Positions 10,901 through 21,400 of a DNA stretch of 64,000 bases are shown one piece after another. Origin of the DNA: Citrus sinensis (Eukaryota; Streptophyta; Magnoliopsida; Sapindales; Rutaceae); contig NC_068560.1 of the NCBI RefSeq assembly GCF_022201045.2, positions 26,615,501 through 26,679,500 of the forward strand. The letters are read 5' to 3'. A model generated the notes under the pieces. That model was not told the DNA's origin. It worked only from the letters and a program-made list of their open reading frames with translations, and made no database searches. The position numbers were made by a program, and so were the translations under genes. Positions within the stretch are counted from its first letter, which is position 1; each line of letters begins with the position of its first letter.

Positions 10901-12503
10901 TGGAATTCCAGAATGCAACACCTGCTTCAGAAAAAAGCATTGCCGGACCCCACAAACACACACATAATTTTACATTTTAAATGCATCAATGCTGCAAGTA
11001 GACAGAATGCCAGATATTGTTACACTTAATTGGCTAGAAAATTACCGTGTATGCAGCAAAAGGATCTGAGAAAATATTGAACTCTGCATATGGGTTGCTA
11101 TCGTCTGGATATAAATTACCAATACTGTCACATTGTTCTGACTGGGAAGAGTTTGTGCTATTGAAGCAGTCTGATCTAATTGCACCTCCCATGACATAAA
11201 TATGCTCAATATTTTTCTTCAAATGAGGATTGTTCATGAGAAATATAGCGAAGTTTGTGTGGGATCCCATTACAAACACGGTGATAGGACCTGCAGATAT
11301 CGCATTTATCAACACTTGTTGTGCAGTAGGTTGCCTCAGAGGAGCATACTTCCTGCCACCCTGCACCGTGTCGAGACATATAAAAGCTAGATTATATCGT
11401 TCTTACAGAAAAGATCTAAAATTAAGTTCTCTATAGAAGTGCCTTGTGTCTTAAGAAAACATGAAAACCTGGGGAAGAAAGGCTTTTCTCAGGCCATAGT
11501 TTGTATTAACATATAGCCTTTGCCCCACTGGAATTGCTTGTCTATACCTACACTCTCCAGCTGTTGACATGCCCTGTCACATAAATTACCAAACATCATA
11601 TTTGTAAGTTGATTTTCGAATGTTACAAGTTTAACATTTCATGTTAGTGCTAATATTAGTGGGTGAATCACAGATCGAAATCGAAGAGATGTACCTGATC
11701 AATGATAGGCTGGTATCCGCCAACATCCGGAAGAATGGTTCCATTAGGCAAAATGCCACCTTCTCCTCCAACTCCAACGGGGATATCATCTCGGTTCATC
11801 ATAAAAAGGATGTCGTATATATGATTAACTGCATGCCCAGCATCACTCCATCCATTTGCATTTATAGTTATTGCCTGCTCTAAGATTTGTTTGCAATGTT
11901 ATTGTTATTATTCAGTGCAGACTTTCGCATGCAGACTTATACGTAGGCCCGAAACAATTTAGTATAAAATTATTAACAATATTGTATTGAATGAGTCCAT
12001 AAGAAGCACTTGTGTACCATAAATAGTAACATAGTACCTACAGGATAATAAGAAATGAAAATGAAAAACCTGCAAGTCGAATTCGGTTCTGTTTTGCTTC
12101 AACAGATAAAAGAGAGCAAAAACATCATCTGCATCAACATCTGTATCTACAAGAATCCGGCGAGGTCGATCATACTCCGAAAATTTTCCAATGGACGCAA
12201 CCAAAATTATTAACCAAATAATCCCAGGTAGGACAACCACTCTATTACAATTTCCACAAGAAAAAAAAAATTATTATCATTATTATAAACTCTTATGTTG
12301 TGCACAATAAGAACAAAAAGGTGGCAAACAAACTTTCATGAAAATTGTTTAAAGAACACAAACCCAAAATGGATTTATGTCAATACCAACAACCAGAATA
12401 TTAATTCACTGTGAACCGGACAATAATATTCATAAATAATATACCTGAAATTTGGCAATTTTTTAACATCTTTCAAAGTCAAAACAGGTGTAAACAATGT
12501 CAT
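7972..12503 (-). CDS. NSH3: Two-domain nucleoside hydrolase, NSH3-like (13 exons)
   Basis: Hydrolyses ribonucleosides to base plus ribose; Arabidopsis NSH3 is the extracellular enzyme with two tandem inosine-uridine nucleoside hydrolase domains. Exons (high to low): 12503-12445, 12241-12070, 11874-11695, 11573-11469, 11360-11046, 10921-10742, 10639-10358, 10265-10143, 9869-9672, 9545-9292, 9116-8915, 8695-8393, 8289-7972; 896 residues, like Arabidopsis (about 890). Domain 1 has the Ca-binding motif DTDVDADD (52-59); domain 2 starts near 473 and has the looser DIDMSAGD (513-520), as in NSH3. A hydrophobic segment at 21-38 suggests a signal or anchor. The exon after the first opens in GTG with an upstream stop, so the ATG was placed in a small upstream exon that splices in frame (GT at 12444, AG at 12242). 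All junctions keep the frame. That first exon is the least certain part. Confidence 0.9.
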
Positions 12504-14829
12504 GTTACGGAGAATTAGAGATGTCCCCCAGGTTTTGACTTCTGAAAAATGGAAGAGAGTGCCAAAATGATGGGAAGAAATACCGGATTCGCATTTGATG
12601 ACTCAAAAAGGAAAAAAGTGATACAAAAATCTTATTTGGATTCATCTACCATGTATAACACTTCTTACTTTTTTTTTTTTAATAAAATTATAATCTTTCA
12701 CATATAGAATATATTAGTTGATCACTGAATGGTGACTATTCAAAGAAAAGCATTGAGCCGAACAGACCAGCCCCCGGCATATACTGATATACATGACTAG
12801 TTGACTACACAGCCATGATAATTAGACTTCGAGTCATAAGTAGATACAAGGTGCAGAAGAGGAATAAGGTGTGGGTGTGGGCTTGGGTTTGGCCTTGGAC
12901 TTAATCTATCCGTTAAAGAGTAGGTCTTTTGAGACTCCTAAAATATTCCTAAAAAATATTATTCTAATTGAAATTGATTAAACCAAGAACAAAAAACAAA
13001 GAAGAACAATTTCATTCATTTCTCTTTTATTAAACAAACATTCTACATGCACACACTATTTGATAATTTATACCTATATTTTAATTTCAATAAGAAATTA
13101 TCTTTTGTGAAAATTGTAAGAAATTAAAGCTAACGAAATAGAAATTATATAATAAAAATAAAATGATTTACGATTTTACAATTGTATGTATTCTATGAAT
13201 AAATATTTTTAAAAAAGATTTTTCATAGTGAATTTTTATGGTTAATTTTAATATACTATATAGATTAAACTAGGGTATTTTATAAAAAAAAATTGAAAAG
13301 GGAATGTTATAAGGATTTCAGAGGGTGTTAAAACTCCACTCTTTGCTCAATGTTTTAAAAAAAATTATAGTGAAGTTTTATGATTAGTTTTAATACATAA
13401 ATGTGTATTTTATAAAATAAATTAGAGTATTTTATAAAATGAAATTCAAAAGACAATGATATAAAGATTTCAAAGTGGTGTTAAAAACTTCACTCTTTGC
13501 TAAATCCCATGATTATTAGACTCAGGACCTATTTAATAGTGAGGTGTTATGGCTTTTAATCTACGTGAAATAAAAACTAAATTTGTTAAAGAAAAGCTTA
13601 TAGATTATGGTAAATAATAAATTTTGTATTAATTTTTATATTTAACAATTATTACAAATATTATGAAATTTTAAAAAAAAAATCTATTAGACTGTAGAGC
13701 AACAAGCAAATAGTGAATTTTACCAAACGAGTCATTATTATTTTTAATGGAATTTTTTTTTTACCCTCTTATGAAATTATAAAAAAGGATTCATTTTATT
13801 TATGCGTGCCTGATAGAGAAGTGGCATTGTTGCCGAAGTGTGCGAATGCCCTCATTTTGCTACAATTATCAATTAGTGAGAACTGAGAAGAGCACGGTGC
13901 AGATTTGCGGTCTTTTGTTACTTCGCTCGCATGGTCGTTGCTTTGTTGCTATGGATGACTTGGCAGTTGGCTCTGCTCATTGCCACGTGCTGGTCTGTGT
14001 GGCAAAGTTGAAACTCTTTGCTTTTTCTCCCAAAGCCGTGAGCTTTCTGTTTGGTCCTGCTCATCGTTATTGTGTAAATGAATTTATGGATGCAGCTGAT
14101 GTTGACTAAAGATAGTGATGGCAAGGAAGATTTTTTGACAGAAGATTTCCTCATTTTTTATACCGATAAGAATGGATTAATATTGAGCATGGAGTTGAGA
14201 AGATATTTGTTAAGAACATAAAATGATACTCAACCTTTGGACGAGTGGTAAACTACTATCTTCAAAAGTGTGTAAGGGTATGCACTCAATTTTTCTTAAT
14301 TAAGTATGATTAGATAGGATTAATTTTTAATTTTTTTATTTTACGAAATGCGAGTAGAGCAGGAATATCCCTCGTTTGTGAGAGTTATTTGTTTGGACTA
14401 CTATTTTATAAAATTTAATATAATATTGTAATCCCAAGTATATATGTGATGATAAATATCAATATAATTATCTGCTGTAATAGTAATTATAAATATATGA
14501 TGTAATATCAGTTAAAAAATCATAAAATGATGAAAAAGTAGGGGTAACTTTAGTATAATGTGGGGTTCTTTGAAAAAGAAAAATTATTTTTGAATTCTTT
14601 ATGGGTTAATTGAAAAGCAGTTGTTGTTGAGGTAAATTAAGAGCTGAAATATCAGCATTCTTACACTGCCTACGGCTTAGCGGTCGTAGGGTACATTTGA
14701 GAGTAAAAAACCGTAACTTTTAAGCTGTAAGTATTGTAGAATAAAAGCCGTACCTATAGAGTAAAAACTTTAACTTTTAAACTGTTGAACTGTTAAAGTC
14801 CAACTGTAAAAGTATAACCAAACACTTTA
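12504..14829. other. AT-rich spacer upstream of NSH3-like gene
   Basis: No gene supported. The first few hundred bases should include the promoter of the minus-strand gene. An open stretch at 13840-14109 (+) has no recognisable domain. The sequence near 14640-14829 (ending ACCAAACACTTT) looks like the edge of another repeat. See the separate entry for a diverged tandem duplication. Confidence 0.45.
13222..13502. repeat. Diverged tandem duplication, two copies of about 130 bp
   Basis: Copies at about 13222-13349 and 13365-13502 share in order ATAGTGAA(T/G)TTTTATG, GTTAATTTTAATA, AGRGTATTTTATAAAA, AAAGRSAATGWTATAA, GATTTCARAG and the end ACTTCACTCTTTGCT. Function unknown. Confidence 0.6.
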
Positions 14830-15630
14830 GGGCCCGTTTGGTAGCGTTTTTTACCCATTATTTTCATAATACAAACATAATATGGGATCACGCTACGGTA
14901 CCACAGTGGTACCGTACCACTGTTTTTGTCTTTTGTGCCAGCACAACTGTAAATTTTTATAGAACCCCTTTTACTCAATTTTATTTAATCTTTGCTATAC
15001 AAATATTAAGATAATTTCTACTGCATCCATATGAACATTTTAGGTAGCACCTTAAACTATTTACTATTTACATATTTTTATTTTTTATTGCACATATATT
15101 ATAATACCCCTCTCTTTATCACAATACCCACGAACCCGACCCGAATTTTATTTCCGTTTCCGGCCACTCCTCCGACTTTTCACTTCAGAGAAAATTGAAA
15201 AATTTAGGAAGAAACAACATCAGAGTTGTTAATCTTCGACTTTTACAGTTTAAGGGGCTGATATACCAACTTGATATTAATTTAACTTTTCCCTTCAATT
15301 TCGTAGCAAAAAGAAGGAGGCCTGGGGGTTTCAATTCGAAAACGTAATTTTTAAACCCTCTTAAGTTCAGTTTGCACTACAGGAAAAAAAAAATACCATC
15401 TTTGAATGCAAAATTTCAGCTTAAACGAGGAAGTTAAATCTCAGTTCAAAGTATGTATAGACATTCGAATTTCAAATGTTTAAACAAGAATGACACAGCC
15501 AGCTAAGCTATGGCTATGCTAGAAACAAAATTTAGACGAGCACTCCAAGTAAACCACAGATGAATAGTGGAAAAAAACTATGAACACCCACATAACGGAA
15601 CCAAAAATCCAATTCAATTACAATACCTAC

Positions 15631-15960
15631 CTAGCACTCGGAACTCGACACGGGACCTCCACCTCAAACTCAACAGGAAGACCCAGAAAGTCGTTGAACC
15701 GATCGAAGGTGATGTGAGTAATGTGCCGAACATTTGTGGGACACCCGATCTCCATGTTATGAACGGCGGAGATCACGTCTTCGCCTCTTTCAACACGACA
15801 AGACACCATCGATTTCCTCAATGCCGCCATAACAAACGCTACCAGCGAGAGTTGGTTCTGTTCCTCTTCAGTCGTTCTCGCTCCTTTTGTCGCCTTCCCA
15901 TTCCCCCGTCCCCGCCAGCGCAGCCACCTCCCTTTGTCATCATCACAAGCCCCGTCATTT
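15631..15960 (-). pseudogene. Captured RopGAP exon (CRIB motif) inside Pack-MULE
   Basis: The minus strand encodes EEEQNQLSLVAFVMAALRKS, followed by a CRIB-type segment NMEIGCPTNVRHITHITFDR and then FNDFLGLPVEFEVEVPCRV ending PSA. This matches the N-terminal part and CRIB motif of plant Rho-of-plants GTPase-activating proteins (family: MEIGWPTNVRHVAHVTFDRF). It stops at an intact-looking donor (AG|GTAGGT at 15631/15630) where the family has its first intron. The RhoGAP catalytic domain is absent. Many residues differ from the family norm, suggesting decay since capture. It is a fragment, not a functional GAP gene. Confidence 0.85.
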
Positions 15961-16099
15961 GGCTTTTCTTGTTACTACTAATCCACTGTATCAAATTCCT
16001 CTTTAAAATTGTATATCTTTAATGGCTTAGTTTCTGGTTATTATTATTTTCGCAAATTGTATATCCTTCAACGATCGCCTACTTAAAAATCATTGTCGC

Positions 16100-16430
16100 A
16101 AAAAGAACCAGTTCGACCCGAACCCTCGAACTCGACCCGGATTCTGTTTTCTTTTCTGGCCACTATACCGGCGAAGGTTGGTACCGATAGGAAGCTCGTG
16201 CGACTTCGGTTATGTCCATGCCATCCTTATCGCAGGAAACCGTTCGGAACGCTGTCGATCAAAGCCATGAAAAGTCGCGGAATAGCCGCTTCAATTCACC
16301 GCGATTTCACCGGTTTCCGGTGACGAAACCACTTGGATTTTGTTCCCCACAATTCCCTCTGTCGTTTCCGACCAACCACAGCCACCGGGGGAGCCGATTT
16401 ACGGCCGTTGAAACATTCACAGCTTTGGGA
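16100..16430. other. GC-rich segment in the Pack-MULE, possible second capture
   Basis: This stretch is clearly GC-richer than its surroundings and reads open in more than one frame, but no domain could be recognised on either strand. The nearby ARCTCGACCCGGATTY-type block resembles a block near 15130 (CCCGACCCGAATTTTATTTC followed by TTTCCGGCCACT) and may belong to the inner arms of the element. It could be captured genic DNA. Confidence 0.35.
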
Positions 16431-16891
16431 GAAATTAACTTAATATTTGTGAAGCAAAATTATAATAAAAAGGAATAAAAGGAGTTCTATGGAAGTTTAC
16501 ACTAGTGCTGGCACCAAAGACAAAAGCAGTGATACGGTACCACTGTGGTACCGTAGGTGAATCCCATAATATGTGTTTGGTGAGATGAATTCAAAAAACA
16601 AATTATAAAACAGATAATTTGAATTTTCATTTGTAGTTATAAAAGTGAGAACGTGTTTAACACGTTCTCAAAGAATCCCAATACAAATTTTAAAATAAAT
16701 TACAAAACAAACCAAGCCTCATCTCATTATCCGAATCTAAAAAATTCACGGCTCTCTCTCCGTCGCAGTAACCAAAATCAACTGTTGTTGCTGCCGCCTC
16801 TTGGCTCTGTCTCGGCCGGTGGTGGCACTACTACTTCGTCTCTGCTCTGGTTCCGCCATGGTAGATCGACTGCAGTTGCTGCGTCTCTGTT

Positions 16892-17053
16892 GAGAAGGGC
16901 TTGGCGACCAGAGGCGGCGAGTGAATCGCCGAGTGGAGTGAAGACTAGGAGAAAGAAGACAAGGAGTAAGCCGAAGACTATGGCGGAGATGATGTCTAGA
17001 AGTTTCCATTGTTGAGCTTTGCGTTTTGATATGAGTAAATTCAGGTGACCCAT
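16892..17053 (-). pseudogene. QUA3-like methyltransferase N-terminal fragment
   Basis: The minus strand reads MGHLNLLISKRKAQQWKLLD, then a membrane segment IISAIVFGLLLVFFLLVF and TPLGDSLAASGRQALL. This is the Golgi-anchor N-terminus of QUASIMODO3-type putative methyltransferases (DUF248; Arabidopsis: SKR..RQWRLLDIVTAAFFG, TPLGDSMAASGRQTLL). Right after this the reading diverges, and no methyltransferase domain follows. It lies between the Pack-MULE and the right end of the outer element, so it is best explained as a captured piece of the first exon. Confidence 0.8.
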
Positions 17054-17170
17054 GCTGCAGGTGAAGGATCCAATTCACTTAAATACTTAATTGCATTTTC
17101 GATAAACTACTCAAGTAGTTTTGACAAATTTTGACTCTCAAAAGCACTCAAATTTTGACAGCTGAAAATC

Positions 17171-17289
17171 AGCCCCAAACGGGTCCTCAACCTCAAGTTG
17201 CGGGATGGAATTACTTTATTCAAAACTAGACCTACCGCCAATCCAGAAGCGAAGAGATAAGGATCATCCGAGAAGAGACGAGAGGCCAT
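17171..17289 (-). other. Short open stretch divergent from the CCR-like gene
   Basis: An ATG at 17289 opens a short minus-strand reading beginning MASRLFSDDPYLFASGLAVG and running into the right end of the outer transposon near 17186. It lies head-to-head with the CCR-like gene (start 17562). It could be the stump of a small host gene cut by the insertion, or chance. No family recognised. Confidence 0.25.
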
Positions 17290-17454
17290 TATGAATATTA
17301 TTTTTAATTTTTTTTTTAAAGTAAAATTTTGTCTTCTGAGCGAGTTCTGACGTCATTGCGTAGCTAATCAAACAATTTTGTTTTACTTCGATTTGAAAGT
17401 CGGTTAACGGAAAGAGACATTTTTCAATTTAACTGGGAACTTAACCTTTTACAA

Positions 17455-17466
17455 ACTTATATAAGT
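17455..17466 (+). promoter_or_regulatory. TATA-like box of CCR-like gene 1
   Basis: ACTTATATAAGT lies about 100 bp before the start codon at 17562, a normal distance for a TATA box plus short leader. Confidence 0.55.
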
Positions 17467-17561
17467 AAAAACGGAAGGGATCATCTACACAGACCCAGAA
17501 AGAGAGAAACAATCTTTTAAGTTAGTTTATAGACTTGAGTGGGTGTTTTAAGGTTTTGGAA

Positions 17562-19333
17562 ATGGCGTTAGAGAAAGGAAGAGTTTGTGTAACAGGTGCT
17601 GGTGGGTATCTTGCCTCGTGGGTCGTCAAGCTCCTGCTCTCCAAAGACTATTTTGTTCGTGGAACCGTGAGAGAACCCAGTAAGTGTCCTCTTTTTCTCT
17701 TGCTCTTATTTTTAACCCGTAGCTACCAATATCAATTTCTTTTCCATTTTTCATGGTTGGTGTGCATTTGTGATGTTTCTTGTAGATCTAATATGATAAT
17801 TTCAAGCGGAATTATGCTTTTGTTGGCGCAAAATTTTCAGTGGTGTTTTTTCATAGTAAATTTCTTGAAAAACAAAATTGCAGGTGATGAGAAAAATACT
17901 CATTTGTATAAACTTGAGAAAGCCTCTGAGAATCTGAAACTCTTCAAGGCAGACTTACTGGATTATGATTCTGTTAAATCTGCCATTGTTGGATGCAACG
18001 GTGTATTCCATGTTGCTAGCCCTGTTCCATCATCCAGTGTTCCAAATCCTGAGGCAAGCAAGCATGCCAAAATTTTGTTTTGTTTACATTTTAATGATAT
18101 ACAATGGTATATGTGACAGTGTTCGATGGTCTATCGTAGGTGGAACTGATTGAGCCGGCTGTAAAGGGCACACTCAATGTGCTCAAAGCATGTCTTGAGG
18201 CAAAAGTTAAGCGAGTTATTGTAGTGTCTTCTGGAGCTGCTGTTGGCCTGAACCCCAGATGGCCCAAGGGCCAAATTATGGATGAGACTTGTTGGTCTGA
18301 TAAGGAATACTGCAGAACAACGAATGTAACTAATTCCCGTATTCAGCTCTATATCAAATTTATAGCCTTGCCTGTTGTTCTTATTAACCTCAAATTAATT
18401 TTTAAATGTGACCAGTGCAGCAAATGTTCTTTGTAGTATGCACTGAATGCTGATTTTTATGTTTTTACTAGAACTGGTACTGTCTTTCAAAAACCGAAGC
18501 AGAAAGTGAAGCTCTGGAGTTTGCAAAAAGAACTGGGCTTGATGTTGTAACCGTTTGTCCTAACCTTATTTTGGGGCCTCTTCTGCAGTCCAACGTGAAT
18601 TCAAGTAGCTTAGTTCTCATTAAGCGATTGAAAGGTATGTGGCCAATGCAATGTTTTTCTTTTTTTAGTTTTGTAGAGCTGCAACTTGCAAGTTGTATTT
18701 GGACATTTGAGTGTGGCTTGTGGATCATTAGTAGTTTTGGATAGGCAACAAACTGAGTTCTGTTGTTCGTGTTAGTGCATGTGATGATAAAGAGAATTTC
18801 TTGGCTGCTTGTCTAGTTGCCGTTGGTACTGGAGTCTTCCAATTCTTATATGCATATCTGAATTCTAACAAGCAGTCTCTATTGTCTGTCTACACAGAAG
18901 GTTATGAATCATTGGAAAACAGGCTTCGGATGATAGTTGATGTGCGTGATGTAGCTGAGGCATTGCTTTTGGCATATGAAAAGGCTGAGGCAGAAGGGAG
19001 ATATATATGCACTGCACACTTGATTAGAGAACGCGACCTGTTTGATAAACTGAAGAGTTTGTATCCTAACTACAACTATCCTAAAAAGTAAGCCTTGGGT
19101 AACTGTACCATTGTGACTTTTGAAGTATCAGTATCAACCTTTTGCATTTTTTTTGCATTATTTCTGGTGATTTGTAAATGAAATTGCTTGCGTGCTACAG
19201 CTTCACTGAGGGAAGGGAGGACGTCACGATGAGTTCGGAGAAATTGCAGAGGCTGGGTTGGAGTTTTCGCCCTTTGGAGGAAACTCTCATCGATTCCATT
19301 GAGAGCTACAAGAAAGCTGGAATTTTGGATTAA
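17562..19333 (+). CDS. CCR-like NAD(P)H reductase 1 (extended SDR, 6 exons)
   Basis: Cinnamoyl-CoA-reductase-like member of the extended short-chain dehydrogenase family; cytosolic, NADPH-dependent; substrate not predictable. Exons 17562-17679, 17884-18053, 18140-18325, 18472-18634, 18898-19087, 19201-19333 give 319 residues, the usual family size. The nucleotide-binding motif TGAGGY is at 11-16; the catalytic Tyr-x3-Lys is in NWYCLSK (159-165). True lignin CCRs have NWYCYGK here, so this is a CCR-like rather than a bona fide CCR. The start ATG at 17562 was chosen over one at 17535 because the protein then begins just before the Rossmann fold, as in gene 2. Intron 2 starts GCAAGC, so it is a GC-AG intron; frame is kept only with this border. 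Tandem partner at 21401. Confidence 0.9.
18054..18139 (+). other. GC-AG intron in CCR-like gene 1
   Basis: Exon 2 ends ..AATCCTGAG and the intron begins GCAAGC and ends CGTAG before GTGGAACTG. No GT donor nearby keeps the frame and the conserved protein sequence ([14 protein letters not shown]). GC-AG is a known minor U2-type class, typically with strong AG|GCAAG context as here. Confidence 0.8.
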
Positions 19334-19338
19334 GAGTA

Positions 19339-19418
19339 GATGTTTACATCTATCATTCCAACATTTTATCTGTTTAGTGATGTTTACATTTATCTTTCCA
19401 AAATTTTATCTGTTTAGT
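19339..19418 (+). repeat. 40-bp tandem duplication in the 3'UTR of CCR-like gene 1
   Basis: Two adjacent 40-bp units, each beginning GATGTTTACAT and ending TTTTATCTGTTTAGT, differ at only a few positions. They start five bases after the stop codon. Confidence 0.85.
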
Positions 19419-19682
19419 GATAAGATAAATTTAATGACTGGTATTGATTCAAGTCTCATGGTCATTGATTTGTTGAGAAAATATCTATTATTGCCTTTTG
19501 CCTTTCTGCAATGGATATGATAGTTATGTATGACGCTTAGCATGTAGTTCTAGCCTCTAGGATGATAAATTTGGGACATGAATGTCAAAATTAGGCTTAT
19601 AAATGTGTCCCTTCAAAGCTTGGACGCTTTAATATTTGTTTAACTGGCTAATAATACACATTTGTTGCCATAAGAAAATTTA

Positions 19683-20370
19683 GGGTTATTATCATTTCAC
19701 TACTTCAAAAATTGAAAAATATCAAATGACTACAAAAAATATTGTTTCCTATATTTTTCTATTATATCTTTATAAAAATATTATTTTGTTATTTTTTTGT
19801 TACAATTATTAGTTGATCAATTAGTTGACTAACAAAATATTAATTTTACCCTTCATAATTAAAAAAAAATACTTAAAGCGTATTTACAAAATCTTTCACA
19901 TTCATTCGATCATCCAAGTTTCATTTCCAACATTAAGATATAAAAATAAATTTATTAATAAAATAAATTTATAATTCATATATCATAATTGCAGCAAAAA
20001 AAATCATATTGTTATTTTGTATCCATTTTAATAAATATATTGTAAATTTATCTTATTAATAATTTCATTTTTATATTCTAATGTTGGAAATGAAACTTAG
20101 ATGATCGAATAAATGTAGAAGAGCTGATTTTGTAAATAAGATTTAATTATATTTTTTTTTAATCATGAAGGGTAAATTTAATATTTTGTTAGTCAACTAA
20201 CTGGTCAACTAACGATTGTAACGGAAAAGTAATAAAATGATATTTGTTGTAAGAGAAAAATAATAAAATGATATTTTTATAAAGATATAGTAGCAAAATG
20301 ATAGAATATAATATTTTTTATAGTCATTTGATATTTTTTAATTTTTGAAGTAGTGAAATGATAATAAACC
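19683..20370. mobile_element. Palindromic Mutator-type MITE (688 bp, 9-bp TSD)
   Basis: Arms of roughly 330 bp are inverted copies: the left starts GGGTTATTATCATTTCACTA and the right ends with its complement. Both arms contain TTGACTAACAAAATATTAA-type and TTTCATTTCCAACATTA-type blocks. The flanks carry GAAAATTTA on both sides (19674-19682 and 20371-20379). No coding capacity. It sits between the two tandem CCR-like genes. Confidence 0.9.
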
Positions 20371-20379
20371 GAAAATTTA

Positions 20380-21400
20380 ACATCTAAAAGGAGATTGACG
20401 CTTAAAGCAAAAGAAGAGGTGCCTGGGCCTGGGGGCTGTTTTTTCTAATCTTGATTCCTTCTTATCCATCTTGACACTTTTTAAAGTTTATCCCGTAGCC
20501 GGCAGCACAATGAAATTTGGTTTTTGCTTTAACCTATGCTGACGAGGGAATCCTCCGGAACCCAAAAGGGACGGACCATTATTTCCTAAAGAATATTCAT
20601 GAAAGTGTACAGAAATTTCTTAAAATAATTCTTGTGATAGGCGCAATTTTGAATATCTGAGAAAGAGACGATCTTTAAAACCGGAGTCGGGTTGTGTTTG
20701 ATATTCACTCTCAGGCTCAGCCTCAGGCTCCTATAAACTAAGAGATGTATGTCATGGATTGTTAAACGACATGGACATATGACTCTGGTCTGCTGTGGGG
20801 ACACTTCTAGTTCCTAGAGAGGATGAATTGAGCTTACATAATGTGTCCTTTGAAAGCAAGCCCATCTGATTACTTTTTCATCTTTCATCAATAAAATTTT
20901 CTCTTTCAGTTTCAGATATTTATGCTACTTTATCTTGACAAAACCAATAGCAGTAGAAATGATACCTTTGGTGAAGTTTTTGGTATCACAATTAGCCAGC
21001 TGCAACAATGACTAGAAGTAAAAATATTGAAGTTATTGGTTTTTTCTTCCTTGGAAAGAGCATTTATCTTGCCCTTGTGACCATTCCATTACCATTAGTT
21101 TTAAAAATATATGCGGTAGCGTAGATTTACCAACTATAAATTTAAAAAAAAAAATTACTAATCGGAATGCAGCCAAGAAAGAAATACAAAACTCATATGT
21201 TTGATGTCAGCTTTTCTCTTTAACAAAACGAGGTTTGTGTCGAGACCAAATCAAAACAAGCGGCTAGATGGTATCGCCAAACTGACAATTTAATTTTATA
21301 TTTATATCATAATCTGCATGTCCATTTGGGCACTGAAAGCACTCTGTTGACTCTTAGAACATATTGAAATGCTTGGCAAGAACTGGAAGTGAGATTAGAG
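20380..21400. other. Spacer and promoter of CCR-like gene 2
   Basis: No gene seen. The segment about 21163-21390 is the part duplicated at 5625-5812 and presumably contains the core promoter and 5'UTR of the gene starting at 21401. Confidence 0.55.

Larger units (their letters stand above)
14885..16564. mobile_element. Pack-MULE with a captured RopGAP exon (1.68 kb, 9-bp TSD)
   Basis: Terminal inverted repeats of about 95 bp begin GGATYCACSCTACGG and contain the self-complementary TACCACAGTGGTA. The two arms agree over TTTTGTCTTT, GTGCCAGCAC, and ATAGAAC. The flanks carry CATAATATG on both sides (14876-14884 and 16565-16573), a clean 9-bp duplication pointing to the Mutator superfamily. No transposase is present. 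The interior is GC-richer than the neighbourhood and holds a RopGAP first-exon fragment on the minus strand plus a second GC-rich segment of unknown origin. Confidence 0.85.
14830..17186. mobile_element. Outer PIF/Harbinger-like element carrying a QUA3-like fragment
   Basis: The left end reads GGGCCCGTTTGGTAG and the right end, reversed, GGACCCGTTTGGGGC. These are typical of Tourist/Harbinger-type plant elements. The flanking trinucleotides are TTA (left) and TCA (right), close to the TWA target site but not identical. Without the nested Pack-MULE the element would be about 0.67 kb. Its right part carries the N-terminal coding piece of a QUA3-like methyltransferase in antisense. No transposase. 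Superfamily assignment is tentative. Confidence 0.5.

Noticed and set aside
13840-14109. 89-residue plus-strand reading
   Set aside because: No recognisable family and isolated in AT-rich spacer; a minus-strand reading overlaps it equally well.
15567-16022. Plus-strand 151-residue reading
   Set aside because: It is antisense to the RopGAP fragment, which has clear family motifs on the minus strand.
14885-16564. hAT assignment with an 8-bp TSD
   Set aside because: Shifting the border by one base gives a perfect 9-bp duplication and better matching inverted ends, which fits Mutator.
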